A program made the translations under genes and the position numbers. A stretch of 64,000 nucleotides of DNA, from contig NQOV01000012.1 in NCBI GenBank assembly GCA_002632265.1, forward strand, positions 1-64,000, in the 5' to 3' direction. The DNA is from Rhodospirillaceae bacterium MC!. Its GTDB lineage: Bacteria > Pseudomonadota > Alphaproteobacteria > MC1. The notes below the pieces were generated by a model that ran no database searches, had not been told where the DNA came from, and was given only the letters and a program-made list of their open reading frames with translations. This document shows positions 8,787 through 17,336 of the stretch, in pieces. Positions within the stretch are counted from its first letter, which is position 1. Every line of letters begins with the position of its first letter.

Positions 8787-9443
8787 ATGACAAACATTAT
8801 ACAAGATCTAGAATGGCGTTACACAACTAAAGCTTATGATACTAGCAAAAAGATTTCTGATGAAGATTTCAAGATTCTTTTAAAATCTTTAGAGATAGCT
8901 CCAACATCGATCAATGCACAAGCGTCAAGATACTTTATTGCGTCATCAAGCGAATCCCTTAAAAAAATCGCCGACGCTACTAAGGATTATGCTTTTAATA
9001 CGGATAAGATATTAAATTCTTCTCACACTATTGTATTCACATCAAAAGTAGACTATACTAATGATGATGTAAAAAAACTTGTTCAGTTAGAACAGGCTAA
9101 CAAGCGTTTACCTGCTGGTCCTATCGATGAGTTCATGAAAGGATATAACTTTTTTGTCAACATGCACAGGCACGATCTTAAAGATGTAGCCCAGTGGCTG
9201 GCAAAACAAACTTATCTTACATTGGGAGTCTTCCTATGTGCGGCAGCGAACTTGCGTATTGATTCTACGGTTATCGAAGGGATTGATTTAGGCATGGTTA
9301 ACAACATTCTAGGCTTGCAAGAAAAAGGCTTATCGGCTGATTTCGTAGTAAGTTTGGGTTATCGCTCAAATGATGACAATAACTCTCCTGACAAAACCAA
9401 AAAGTCTCGTTTCCCAGCTGATGAAAAGTTTTTTACTATTTAA
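8787..9443 (+). CDS. NfsB-like NAD(P)H nitroreductase, paralogue 2
   Basis: 218 aa, collinear with paralogue 1 without gaps and by eye identical at most positions. The shared stretch LTLGVFLC-AANLRID-TVIEGIDLGMVNNILGLQEKGLSADFVVS is almost unchanged. Same FMN-binding start and C-terminal KKSRFP motif, so the same reaction class is expected. Differences cluster in the middle helices (EQANKRLPAGPIDEFMKGYNFF versus GQDDGRIPSESTDDFIKGYKHF), the region that shapes the substrate pocket in this family. A recent local duplication with early divergence is the simplest reading. It follows paralogue 1 by 79 bp containing a repeat remnant. Confidence 0.92.
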   Translation: MTNIIQDLEWRYTTKAYDTSKKISDEDFKILLKSLEIAPTSINAQASRYFIASSSESLKKIADATKDYAFNTDKILNSSHTIVFTSKVDYTNDDVKKLVQLEQANKRLPAGPIDEFMKGYNFFVNMHRHDLKDVAQWLAKQTYLTLGVFLCAAANLRIDSTVIEGIDLGMVNNILGLQEKGLSADFVVSLGYRSNDDNNSPDKTKKSRFPADEKFFTI

Positions 9444-9473
9444 ATAATTTTTTTGAAAAAAGGCAATATACAC

Positions 9474-10136
9474 ATGACAAACTTTATTGATGATCTAGAA
9501 TGGCGTTACACAACTAAAGCTTATGATCCCACTAAAAAGATAAGTGATGAAGATTTTAACTTTATACTAAAATCTTTAGATCTTGCTCCAAGTTCGATTA
9601 ATTCTCAACCTACAAGATACTTTATTGCGTCATCCCAAGAAAGTATCAACAGGATTGCAGAATCAGCCAATGCTCCAGCCTATGAGTATAATAGAGCGAA
9701 AATCTCAAAAGCGTCTCATGTGATTGTTTTTACATCTAAAGTTGATTATACTAAAGATGACATTACAAAATTGGTAAAGCTCGAACAAGATAGCAATCGT
9801 TTACCTTTTGGTTCTGTGGATGAATTATCAACCAGATACGCAGGAGTCGTAGAGGTAAAAGGAAAACAACCAAACGGCGTACCAGTTTGGTTATCTAAGC
9901 AAGCTTATATCTCGCTAGGAGTTTTAATTTCTGCAGCAGCTACCTTGCGTATTGATTCTACTATTATCGGCGGTATCGATTTTGATATTCTTAGCGATAG
10001 TTTGGATCTATCATCCAAGGGATTAGCGGTGGATTTAGTGGTTAGTTTAGGTTATCGTTCACCCGATGATCTTAACACTCCTGACAAAACTAAAAAATCA
10101 CGCTTACCCATGAGTGAACGATTCTTTACACTTTAG
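9474..10136 (+). CDS. NfsB-like NAD(P)H nitroreductase, paralogue 3 (divergent)
   Basis: The ATG at 9474 is chosen over the upstream TTG of the ORF track because it aligns with MTN(I/F)ID of the two other copies and has AAAAAAGGC at a fair distance. 220 aa. It keeps RYTTKAYDPTKKI, LAPSSINSQPTRYF and the KKSRLP tail. It differs strongly in the centre (STRYAGVVEVKGKQPNGVPVWLSKQAYISL), where the other two have FIN/MHRH. It is therefore the oldest branch of the triplication and may accept another substrate. The spacing to paralogue 2 (30 bp) suggests co-transcription. A terminator follows 50 bp after the stop codon and closes the cluster. Confidence 0.9.
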   Translation: MTNFIDDLEWRYTTKAYDPTKKISDEDFNFILKSLDLAPSSINSQPTRYFIASSQESINRIAESANAPAYEYNRAKISKASHVIVFTSKVDYTKDDITKLVKLEQDSNRLPFGSVDELSTRYAGVVEVKGKQPNGVPVWLSKQAYISLGVLISAAATLRIDSTIIGGIDFDILSDSLDLSSKGLAVDLVVSLGYRSPDDLNTPDKTKKSRLPMSERFFTL

Positions 10137-10186
10137 TAAGATCTCGTAAGATCTAGTATATTTGTGTAATAAATATAAATAGAAAT

Positions 10187-10227
10187 AAAAGGATAACTAA
10201 ATATTAATCTTTAGTTATCCTTTTTTC
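10187..10227 (+). terminator. Terminator of the nitroreductase cluster
   Basis: AAAGGATAACTAAA and TTTAGTTATCCTTT form a 14-bp stem (loop TATTAATC) followed by TTTTCTTT. Confidence 0.85.
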
Positions 10228-10313
10228 TTTGTATTCATATTTCAATTGTGATATCATACTCAATAAATAAGAGTTTAAAAATTTTAGTTTGAAAGAAAAA
10301 AGGTGTTAAAATT

Positions 10314-11282
10314 ATGATAAATAAAAGTAATGTGGAAAAATTTCTAAATGGAGTTAAAAATGTCCATTTAGTATCTCATAATGATCTTGACGGTTACGCA
10401 TCACAAGCCATATTAGCCAGAGTATTTAAAGATTATAATCTAACATTCTACAATACCCACTATGGCAGACTTCCACAAATCGCCAACAATTTAAAACGTG
10501 AAATTACCGATAATGAAAGCGTGGTTGTGATTTCTGATATCTGCTTTAGTGAAGAGAATCTACGAGATTTAGGGGAAAAGGTTTTTGTTTTAGATCATCA
10601 TATCAGTTCCATATATGCCCAAGATATCGCCACCTATTGCATTATGGACACAAAAAAATCCGCAACCATGATATGCTACGATTTCGCTAAAGATATCATG
10701 GGTGTGGATATTAATGAAGATTTAGCAGTCTTTACCAATGATTATGATCTCTGGTTTCATAAACATCCTGAATCTAAGGTCTTAAATCGTTGGATGGGAA
10801 TGTATAAAAGCGTAAAAGCCACAGATAGGTTTGGCGAGCTGTTAAGATTATATACCGCACAAAAACACGACACAGATATTTTAACATTCTTAAAATCTAA
10901 CTCAACCCACGATATGATTGATGAAAACGTATTTAATTATTTTGAGTATCAAGAAAATGAGTATGTGAAGAAAATAGTTAAAGGTTGCAAAACTGGAATA
11001 TTACATCTTAAGGATGAACAAGTATTTTTAAATGTGTGCTTTGCCAATAGTTACGCTTCCGAAATTGCCGATAAAATTCTCGTGGAAAATCCTGATAATA
11101 TCGTTATGGTTATTAATATGGAGAATCAATCGGGAAGTTTACGAGCAAGTGATGATAAATTCCAATGTAACAAAATAGCCGAAAAGTTTGAAGGTGGTGG
11201 CCACGCCTGTGCATCAGGTTTCCGCATTAGCGATATAGCCGAGTTTTTTGGCGATTATCTGCAAATTTTTTACAATAAGTAA
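10314..11282 (+). CDS. DHH-family phosphoesterase (NrnB-like)
   Basis: 322 aa. Motifs of the DHH superfamily are in order: SHNDLDGYASQ (motif I, residues about 20-30), VVVISDICFSE (motif II), VLDHH (motif III, residue about 93), FTNDYDLW (motif IV), and a C-terminal DHHA1 part with FEGGGHACASGF near residue 290. These metal-dependent cytoplasmic enzymes cleave nano-RNAs, c-di-nucleotides or pAp. The overall size and motif spacing fit oligoribonuclease/NrnB-like members better than RecJ, which is larger. The start ATG is preceded by AAAAAAGGTG. It is followed by a weak hairpin (11304-11323) and a separate small gene. The exact substrate cannot be deduced. Confidence 0.85.
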   Translation: MINKSNVEKFLNGVKNVHLVSHNDLDGYASQAILARVFKDYNLTFYNTHYGRLPQIANNLKREITDNESVVVISDICFSEENLRDLGEKVFVLDHHISSIYAQDIATYCIMDTKKSATMICYDFAKDIMGVDINEDLAVFTNDYDLWFHKHPESKVLNRWMGMYKSVKATDRFGELLRLYTAQKHDTDILTFLKSNSTHDMIDENVFNYFEYQENEYVKKIVKGCKTGILHLKDEQVFLNVCFANSYASEIADKILVENPDNIVMVINMENQSGSLRASDDKFQCNKIAEKFEGGGHACASGFRISDIAEFFGDYLQIFYNK

Positions 11283-11419
11283 TCACTTTAATAAATCTTA
11301 AGCAAGGGCAGATATCAGCCCTTATAATTAAATATAATAAAAAATTGTTGACTCTTTATACTAAATTAGATTATATTAAAGTTAATAAGAATAAAATAAC
11401 AACTCTTGAGGTTAAAGCT

Positions 11420-11728
11420 ATGTTTTTAGTAATGTATGTAGACAAAAATAATTCACTAGATGATCGTTTACAAAATAGGGACGCTCACATTAAGCACCTA
11501 GAAAGCCTAATGGCTGAAAAGAAATTAATCGTTGCAGGCGGTCTGAGAAATGACGACGGTTTCGAAATTAATGGTACAATGATACTATTAAACACAAATA
11601 CAAGAGAAGAGGCAGAAGAAATCGCCTACCAAGATCCCCTATACAAAGCTGGCGTATTTGAAAGCGTGATTATACGTTATTGGAAACAAGCTATGCCACG
11701 TGAAAAACAAATGATTAATTTTTATTAA
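11420..11728 (+). CDS. YciI-like (YCII domain) protein
   Basis: The start is moved to MFLVMYVDK, preceded by TTGAGG; the 25 upstream residues of the ORF track (MLTLYTKLDYIKVN...) do not resemble the family. The resulting 102 aa match a YCII fold: beta strand with MFLVMYVD, RDAHIKHLESLMAEKKLIVAGG with the conserved His, then AYQDPLYKAGVFESVIIRYWKQ. YciI-like proteins are small ferredoxin-like dimers whose activity is poorly known; a His/Asp pair in the cleft is thought to be catalytic. It is 69 bp upstream of ccmA on the same strand and might be co-transcribed with the ccm genes, but nothing shows a functional link. Confidence 0.8.
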   Translation: MFLVMYVDKNNSLDDRLQNRDAHIKHLESLMAEKKLIVAGGLRNDDGFEINGTMILLNTNTREEAEEIAYQDPLYKAGVFESVIIRYWKQAMPREKQMINFY

Positions 11729-11796
11729 TTGTAAAGTTTAAAGTATAAGGTTAATATCATACTTTCAATTTAAAGTTAAGGTTAAAGATAATAATT

Positions 11797-12456
11797 ATGA
11801 AGAGTAATTTTATATTATCATGTAATAATATCACTTTAAATTATGGACAGAATCAAATATTTTCTAATCTCACACATGATTTTAAATCTGGTGAGGTTAT
11901 TTTATTATGTGGAAATAACGGCTCGGGAAAATCTAGCCTGTTAAAGATTATATCAAGATTAATAACATTATACGATGATCATAGTCATATGTATCTTAAA
12001 GCTGAAACCGAAACCGAACAGCAAGCCATAAATACAAAAGATATCTTTTACATGGGCCACAAGCAACCATTAAAAGATAATCTAACTATTTTCGATCATT
12101 TATATTTTCACACTAAAGATAAAAAGCTAATTGATGAATCTCTAGCATATTTTAATCTGTATGAGTATAAGCATACCCAAGTAAAAAATCTTTCGGCAGG
12201 GCAGAAAACTAAAATTATACTCTCAAAGCTATACATACAACGCACCATAAAAAATATTTGGTTGCTAGATGAACCCTTTAACACTATCGATAAAACATCG
12301 TCAGATCTCTTAATTAAGTTGATAAAACAAGCCATATTAAAGAATGTTTTAGTTATTATCTCATCCCATCAGATTCCCAAGAATTTAGATGTGTCAACAA
12401 CCGTTAACATGAATGATTACATATCTGCTCATGAGAGATTAGAGGAGAAGCTATAA
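11797..12456 (+). CDS. ccmA: Cytochrome c maturation ABC ATPase CcmA
   Basis: 219 aa ABC ATPase: Walker A GNNGSGKSSL (residues about 38-47), Q-loop region with YMGHKQPLK, signature LSAGQKTKIILSKL, Walker B IWLLDEPF, and a switch His in SSHQ. In System I CcmA pairs with CcmB and releases haem-loaded CcmE from CcmC. The identity rests on context: its stop overlaps the ccmB start (TAATG) and ccmC and ccmD follow. The YMGHK motif is usual for CcmA. Size agrees with the family (about 200-215). Confidence 0.95.
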   Translation: MKSNFILSCNNITLNYGQNQIFSNLTHDFKSGEVILLCGNNGSGKSSLLKIISRLITLYDDHSHMYLKAETETEQQAINTKDIFYMGHKQPLKDNLTIFDHLYFHTKDKKLIDESLAYFNLYEYKHTQVKNLSAGQKTKIILSKLYIQRTIKNIWLLDEPFNTIDKTSSDLLIKLIKQAILKNVLVIISSHQIPKNLDVSTTVNMNDYISAHERLEEKL

Positions 12457-13154
12457 TGTTGGAAAATATATACAATCTCTCGCTTTTTGAATTTAAAAAT
12501 CATAGAAGTAATATAACTTCTTCCATATTTATACTAATATTCTACGCCCTAGGAATTATTATATTTTCCTTTGCTATGGGCGGGAATGTCTATGAGAGTA
12601 TCAATAAAAAGAATGATATCCTAAACATGGCACAAATGAACGCCATTAATATAAATATTGGTATCATATGGGGCATTACTATATTCGCCTTGCTTTTTTA
12701 CAGCCTCTCCCTCTTCAAAGAAGATATATCCGACGGCACATTAGAACAATTAATAATAAACGATATGGGATTAACTTCATATGTAGTAATTAAGACTTTA
12801 ATATCATGGGCCTTCAACTGCCTACCATTTATAATCTTACAGCCACTATTTACCACGATTTTAAACATTCCACCTAGCTATTGGTTAAATATTATGCTAT
12901 CTTTAGTTATCGGAAGTTTAGCCTTAAGTTTTACCCTATCTTTATGTGTGAGCTTTATAGTAAATCACAGTAAAAATAACTTTATATTAAGCATTCTATT
13001 TATCCCCTTAAGCATACCCATTTTGATATTTGCCATATCATCCAGTGAAAACAATTCTTATAGCTTGCTAATATTGTTAGCATTTAGTATAATATCCATA
13101 TTTATATACCCCATAATTACAGGATATATCTTAAAACAACTAACAAATCAATAA
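12456..13154 (+). CDS. ccmB: Cytochrome c maturation permease CcmB
   Basis: 232 aa with six hydrophobic segments and no other domain, the form of the CcmB permease. Characteristic are the WGITIFALLFYSLSLFKEDISDGTLEQLII segment and FIVNHSKNNFILSILFIPLSIPILIF, matching the family's LEQL and PL-IPVLIF signatures. It is the membrane partner of CcmA in the inner membrane. It overlaps ccmA by one base and precedes ccmC by 12 bp, so the four genes are translated from one message. Confidence 0.95.
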   Translation: MLENIYNLSLFEFKNHRSNITSSIFILIFYALGIIIFSFAMGGNVYESINKKNDILNMAQMNAININIGIIWGITIFALLFYSLSLFKEDISDGTLEQLIINDMGLTSYVVIKTLISWAFNCLPFIILQPLFTTILNIPPSYWLNIMLSLVIGSLALSFTLSLCVSFIVNHSKNNFILSILFIPLSIPILIFAISSSENNSYSLLILLAFSIISIFIYPIITGYILKQLTNQ

Positions 13155-13166
13155 CAAGAGTGTAAC

Positions 13167-13844
13167 ATGAAAATTAAAAAAATTGAGATACTTTTAGTAT
13201 TCTTATTAATAGTGAGCTTAGCAACTACATTTGTAGGTTCTTATATTGGTTTGATATCATCGCCACCAGATTCTAAACAGGGGGACGCAGTGAGAATCAT
13301 GTATATTCACGTCCCAACCGCCATGTGGAGTCTTATGGCTTATACGATTATGGCTCTAGTTTCATTCATATATTTATGGACGCATAAAAAGATCTTTCAT
13401 CTTATCGCCAACGCCATAGCCCCCATAGGCATGATATTTACAATCCTATGCTTAATTACAGGCTCAATCTGGGGAAAACCCATGTGGGGTACATACTGGA
13501 CATGGGATCCTCGCTTAACATCAGAATTGATCTTACTTTTCATATACATAGCTTATCTAGCCATAAACATCGGCTTGGAAACCCTACGCCGAAAAGCCAC
13601 CATTTTAGCAGTGTGGACAGTAATAGGAGCAGTTAACATCCCCATAATAAAATTTTCCGTAACATGGTGGCATTCAATTCATCAAGGATCATCCATGATA
13701 AAAAAAGGCGGTGGCAGTGCCATAGATCCAAGCATGCAAACACCCTTATATATAATGATAATTGGCATAACATTACTTTTTATCACGCTCTCATTAATCA
13801 ATATCTTACGCTTAATCAACGAAGAGAAAAACCTAAAGGCTTAA
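13167..13844 (+). CDS. ccmC: Haem-handling protein CcmC
   Basis: 225 aa, six membrane segments. The tryptophan-rich WWD-type haem-binding loop is seen as WGKPMWGTYWTWDPRLTSELIL (residues about 100-121), with flanking periplasmic histidines in MYIHVPTAMWS and WWHSIHQGSS that are the usual axial ligands. CcmC loads haem onto CcmE in the periplasm. RBS GAGTG is near the ATG. The gene lies between ccmB and the tiny ccmD (4 bp away). No ccmE follows in this window. Confidence 0.97.
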   Translation: MKIKKIEILLVFLLIVSLATTFVGSYIGLISSPPDSKQGDAVRIMYIHVPTAMWSLMAYTIMALVSFIYLWTHKKIFHLIANAIAPIGMIFTILCLITGSIWGKPMWGTYWTWDPRLTSELILLFIYIAYLAINIGLETLRRKATILAVWTVIGAVNIPIIKFSVTWWHSIHQGSSMIKKGGGSAIDPSMQTPLYIMIIGITLLFITLSLINILRLINEEKNLKA

Positions 13845-13848
13845 AAAA

Positions 13849-13956
13849 ATGTTCGATCAATACGCAAACTACATCTACACATCTTGGGGAATTTCATTTC
13901 TAGCCATTCTTTTTATGCTAGTATATTACATAGTTAAATACATCAAGACTAGATAA
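13849..13956 (+). CDS. ccmD: CcmD, small haem-export membrane protein (too short for ORF track)
   Basis: 35 codons read directly from the sequence: starts MFDQYANYIYTSWG, then one membrane helix (ISFLAILFMLVYYIVKY) and a basic tail IKTR. This is the classic CcmD shape: aromatic N-terminus with Y--Y-W, a single TM helix and a positive cytoplasmic end. CcmD stabilises CcmABC and helps release haem-CcmE. It starts 4 bp after the ccmC stop codon. Confidence 0.9.
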   Translation: MFDQYANYIYTSWGISFLAILFMLVYYIVKYIKTR

Positions 13957-13959
13957 AAA

Positions 13960-13992
13960 GGCGTAAAATAGGCTAATATGCACTTGGAAAAG
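13960..13992 (+). repeat. Left-end remnant of palindromic repeat
   Basis: GGCGTAAAATAGGCTAATATGCACTTGG after ccmD matches the left end of subfamily-B units (GTAAAATTAGCTAATATGCACCTT). The apex and right arm are missing. Confidence 0.5.
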
Positions 13993-14085
13993 ATACTAGT
14001 GTAGGCATTTAACTCTTATTAGTAATTTTTAAATATTTTATCTGTATAGTATAGGGATTATATAAATAAAATAAGCGGATAAGCG

Positions 14086-15528
14086 ATGTCTACATATGGG
14101 ATAAAACTGTTAAAAATAATCTTGAAATTCATAACAATACTTTATGTTTTAAGTATTGTTACAAATGCTTATGCCATTACCAAAAGCAACAGCAACAGTC
14201 ATAATCTTACCACCTTACAAAAAAACATCGAAAAAGAACTAAAACAACAACAGGAATTAGATCTTAAACAACGCAATATCGAAAAAGAAAAGTTGGAAAT
14301 TCATCAACGCATGGTAAACCAAGCCAATGACATCCAAGGATATGAAGATAAAATTATCGATATTGAAAAACAAATCTCCATACTTGGCGGACAAGAATCC
14401 AAACTAAAAAAACAACTTAAAATTAAAGATGTCCATACAGCTAAATTACTTGGAGCAATTGAGCGTATCGCCGCTTATCCGCCTGAAGCCTTGGTTTTCT
14501 CGCCAAATATTTCGCCTACAAATGTAGTACGTAGTGCCATTATGATGAGATCGATCATACCGCAAGTTAATTCACAAACCGCCTTACTGCGTGAACGCTT
14601 GGAAAATCTCATCGAAACCGAAGAGCAACTCTCTCGCCAACATGAAGAGTTGAAAATTGTCTCGAAAGAATTATCAGGCCACCGCCAAAATATCGAGATC
14701 ATGTATGCCAAACTCAAACAACAATCGGACACTAATACCATACAACAAAAGAAGCTTTCTTCAAATATCAGTAATTTAAAGTTACGTGCAAAAAATATGC
14801 GTACCTTGATTCGCAAATTACAACAACAACAACAATTAAGAGAAGCCGAAGAAAAAAGAAAGAAAATCAGAAAGTATCAATTGGAACAAGCTCGTAAAAA
14901 ACGCTTAGCACAATTGGAACGTTCTCGCAAGCTCAAACAAGCAAAAGAAAAAGCTCTCAAAGAACAAGAAATCGCTCGCCTAAGAAAAGTAAATGCCGAA
15001 AAAGCTCGCCAAGAATCCCTTAAATTAAAGCAACAACAAGCCCGCTTGAAAAAAGAAGAAGACCAACGCAAAGCAAGGGAAAAACTAGCCCTAAAACGCA
15101 CAAAACATAGCGATAGTTTAAAATCGGTTGTAACACGAGAGTTACGCCGTCATCCATTTTCCCATGCTTTCCATAAGTTAAAATTACCTGTGGCAGGCGT
15201 CTTGCATAACAATTATAACTACCGCCTAGCCGACGGGACACGTCAAGCAAGCGTATATATTAGCACAAGAACCAACTCCCAAGTGGTAGCTCCCTATGCA
15301 GGCTTAATCTATTTTGCCGAAAACTATCGAGGATACGGTCCAATGATCATTATTGAGTACGGCCCAAGTTATCATGTGGTCTTATACGGCATGAAGAATA
15401 TTACCATTAAAGCAGGACAATACGTCTTAAAAGGCGATCCCATCGCTCGCATGGGCGATAGTAAAATCTTAAAAATAGAAATACGCCATAATATGAGTCC
15501 CATTAACCCCATGCGTTGGCTACAATAG
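14086..15528 (+). CDS. EnvC/LytM-type murein hydrolase activator-like protein
   Basis: 480 aa. An N-terminal membrane helix or signal (residues about 8-30, ending TNAYA) is followed by a very long coiled coil from about 45 to 345, rich in Lys, Gln, Glu and Arg. The C-terminal LytM/M23 domain spans about 370-480 (LKLPVAGVLHNNYNY, VVAPYAGLIYFAENYRGYGPMIII, YHVVLYGM, IARMGDSKILKIEIRHN). The layout is that of EnvC, which activates amidases at the division septum. The catalytic HxxxD motif is absent at the place where active M23 peptidases carry it, so an activator rather than an enzyme is inferred. It lies between ccmD and a glycosyltransferase gene. Confidence 0.88.
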   Translation: MSTYGIKLLKIILKFITILYVLSIVTNAYAITKSNSNSHNLTTLQKNIEKELKQQQELDLKQRNIEKEKLEIHQRMVNQANDIQGYEDKIIDIEKQISILGGQESKLKKQLKIKDVHTAKLLGAIERIAAYPPEALVFSPNISPTNVVRSAIMMRSIIPQVNSQTALLRERLENLIETEEQLSRQHEELKIVSKELSGHRQNIEIMYAKLKQQSDTNTIQQKKLSSNISNLKLRAKNMRTLIRKLQQQQQLREAEEKRKKIRKYQLEQARKKRLAQLERSRKLKQAKEKALKEQEIARLRKVNAEKARQESLKLKQQQARLKKEEDQRKAREKLALKRTKHSDSLKSVVTRELRRHPFSHAFHKLKLPVAGVLHNNYNYRLADGTRQASVYISTRTNSQVVAPYAGLIYFAENYRGYGPMIIIEYGPSYHVVLYGMKNITIKAGQYVLKGDPIARMGDSKILKIEIRHNMSPINPMRWLQ

Positions 15529-15578
15529 TTAAATTTCTCCCAACCCAATACACATTCAACAACATTTAAGGATCAACA

Positions 15579-16508
15579 ATGGACACTCTAAAGCATACAG
15601 ATTTTGAAAAGCATAATGATAAATATGAAGTTAGTATAGTACTAGTTACTTATAATCACGTGAATTTTATCGAACAAGCTTTGAATTCTGCTTTAAATCA
15701 GCAAACCAACTTTAAATTTCAAATATGTGTTATCGATGATCATAGTACGGACGGCACAAGCGAATTAGTCGCCAAAATATCACAGCAGTACGACAATGTA
15801 AAGCATATTCTAGCCGAAGAAAATAAAGGCATAGCAAATAACAACATATTACATTTCAACGAATTTTTACCCCATATTGATACGAAATACATAGCCCTAC
15901 TAAGTGGCGATGACTATTGGATAAATACGCAAAAACTACAAAAACAATACGATATCTTAGAAAAGAATCCAGACGCTGTAGTTACCGCATGTTCCTACCA
16001 CTTCGGCGAAAATCGTGAGATGATCCACGAAGATAAAAAGCACAACGATTTATTTTTTAGCCAAGGCTCAACTCTTTTCCTAAGAAATGTTATTGATTTT
16101 ACCAGATATCCTGGTATTTTACGTGATGATTCAGGCTATCGCTTTATCTATCATCTCTACGGTACTCAAATATCCACTAGCCATATGGATGTATACTACC
16201 GAGTATTCGACAAAGAAGAAGATAAAGAACACTCTTCCCTATACGTAAGTCAAGAAAATGACATAAGAAGAAGATACAACTACTACGTAATAGCCATTGG
16301 ATTCGGCTACATCCTAGATCATAAAATAAATTACAACATCTTAAATTTCGATAGAGAAGGATTCTCCGAATTTGTAATAGACTGGGCAAAAAATATCGAA
16401 TACGGCGAACACTTAGTAAGTCGTTTCTACGTATCAACAGAAGATAAAAAATATCTAGACATCATTAAAAGCCTTGATACATCCACCCTTCCCCCACGTT
16501 CCATTTAG
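15579..16508 (+). CDS. Family 2 glycosyltransferase (GT-A fold)
   Basis: 309 aa. GT2 N-terminal core: VSIVLVTYNHVNFIEQALNSALNQ (nucleotide-binding strand), ICVIDDHSTDGT, then the metal-binding SGDDYW near residue 113. The second half (FLRNVIDFTRYPGILRDDSG, HMDVYYRVFDKEED) is unlike common members, and the acceptor is unknown. Such enzymes transfer a sugar from a nucleotide donor during surface-polysaccharide or glycoprotein synthesis in the cytoplasm. The start has AAGGATCAACA ahead. The stop codon lies in the loop of a small hairpin (CACGTTCC/GGAACGTG), next to a decayed piece of repeat subfamily A. Confidence 0.88.
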   Translation: MDTLKHTDFEKHNDKYEVSIVLVTYNHVNFIEQALNSALNQQTNFKFQICVIDDHSTDGTSELVAKISQQYDNVKHILAEENKGIANNNILHFNEFLPHIDTKYIALLSGDDYWINTQKLQKQYDILEKNPDAVVTACSYHFGENREMIHEDKKHNDLFFSQGSTLFLRNVIDFTRYPGILRDDSGYRFIYHLYGTQISTSHMDVYYRVFDKEEDKEHSSLYVSQENDIRRRYNYYVIAIGFGYILDHKINYNILNFDREGFSEFVIDWAKNIEYGEHLVSRFYVSTEDKKYLDIIKSLDTSTLPPRSI

Positions 16509-16545
16509 GAACGTGAAAAAGCAGTTTTTTCCATTTCTTAGAGGT
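16495..16545 (+). repeat. Decayed subfamily-A repeat with hairpin
   Basis: GGAACGTGAAAAAGCAGTTTTTTCC has the left end of subfamily A joined directly to a right-end-like T-run; CACGTTCC/GGAACGTG pair around the glycosyltransferase stop codon. It looks like an internally deleted copy. Confidence 0.4.
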
Positions 16546-16668
16546 ATGTTTTAGTTCATTTTAAAAATAAAAATAAATAATTATTGTAATTTATTTTTTG
16601 TTAATAATTATCTGATAGTATGTGTGAATAAGAGATATTTTAATGAGAGAAGAAAAGGGTATAACAGA

Positions 16669-17166
16669 ATGACTTGTCCTAAAGATTTAAGAAAACACAT
16701 GGAAAACGGCGAAAGAGCTAGACACCATTTTTTAGTAAAAGAATCAAATAACTATTTATTAGTAATGATTCCAGTAACAATATTTTTAATACTTCCAAGT
16801 ATAATTTTACACAAGGAAATCCTAACATTATACGCACCTGTAGCATTAGTTTTATTTTTTTCCATATCATTTTTTACAAAAAGAGATTTTGCAAAAAGTG
16901 GGACAAAAAAATATTTCCTAACTAATAAGCGTTTGATTTTAGTTACAAAAAATGATGTTCACAGCGTAACCTTAAAAGATATCAACAGAATAACACCTAC
17001 ATATCAAAAGCCTAAGAATTCTTATCATGATAACAAACTTGTAAAGGCGATTACAATTAGCACCAACACAAGACAAATTGTTACATTAAATTCTTTACAG
17101 AATCCTGCAAATGTTTATAATAAGATAATGGAAGCTTTAAAAGCTCAACCAGAAAGATCTATTTAA
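16669..17166 (+). CDS. Small membrane protein with PH-like domain
   Basis: The start is chosen at ATG 16669 (MTCPKDLRKH) behind AGAAAAGGG; the GTG used by the ORF track would add 15 residues. 165 aa: short charged N-terminus, two adjacent membrane segments (LLVMIPVTIFLILPSIIL and LYAPVALVLFFSISFF, about 33-75). A beta-rich C-terminal part follows with TKKYFLTNKRLILVTKNDVHSVTLKDINRITP, the typical bacterial PH-domain pattern (YxLTNxRLI...). Such proteins are inner-membrane anchored with the domain in the cytoplasm; their partner is unknown. No operon link is visible. Confidence 0.7.
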   Translation: MTCPKDLRKHMENGERARHHFLVKESNNYLLVMIPVTIFLILPSIILHKEILTLYAPVALVLFFSISFFTKRDFAKSGTKKYFLTNKRLILVTKNDVHSVTLKDINRITPTYQKPKNSYHDNKLVKAITISTNTRQIVTLNSLQNPANVYNKIMEALKAQPERSI

Positions 17167-17336
17167 GATAGCATGAAAAAACCACTCATTTTTTGGAGGT
17201 TAGAGTAAATCAATCTAACTAATTCAAATGGTTACACTACGTTGTAAAAATATATCTATGATTCTTTAACAAAAATCTATATAATGTATAGAAGAATTTA
17301 AATGATCAATTTACTTCAAGTCAAGGTGTAAATAAA

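Noticed and set aside
10314-11282. RecJ exonuclease
   Set aside because: DHH/DHHA1 motifs are present but 322 aa is too short and the OB domain of RecJ is missing; an NrnB-like phosphoesterase is better supported.
14475-15250. Minus-strand ORFs inside the EnvC-like gene
   Set aside because: Arginine/serine/phenylalanine-rich antisense of a Lys/Gln/Glu coiled coil, without ribosome sites.
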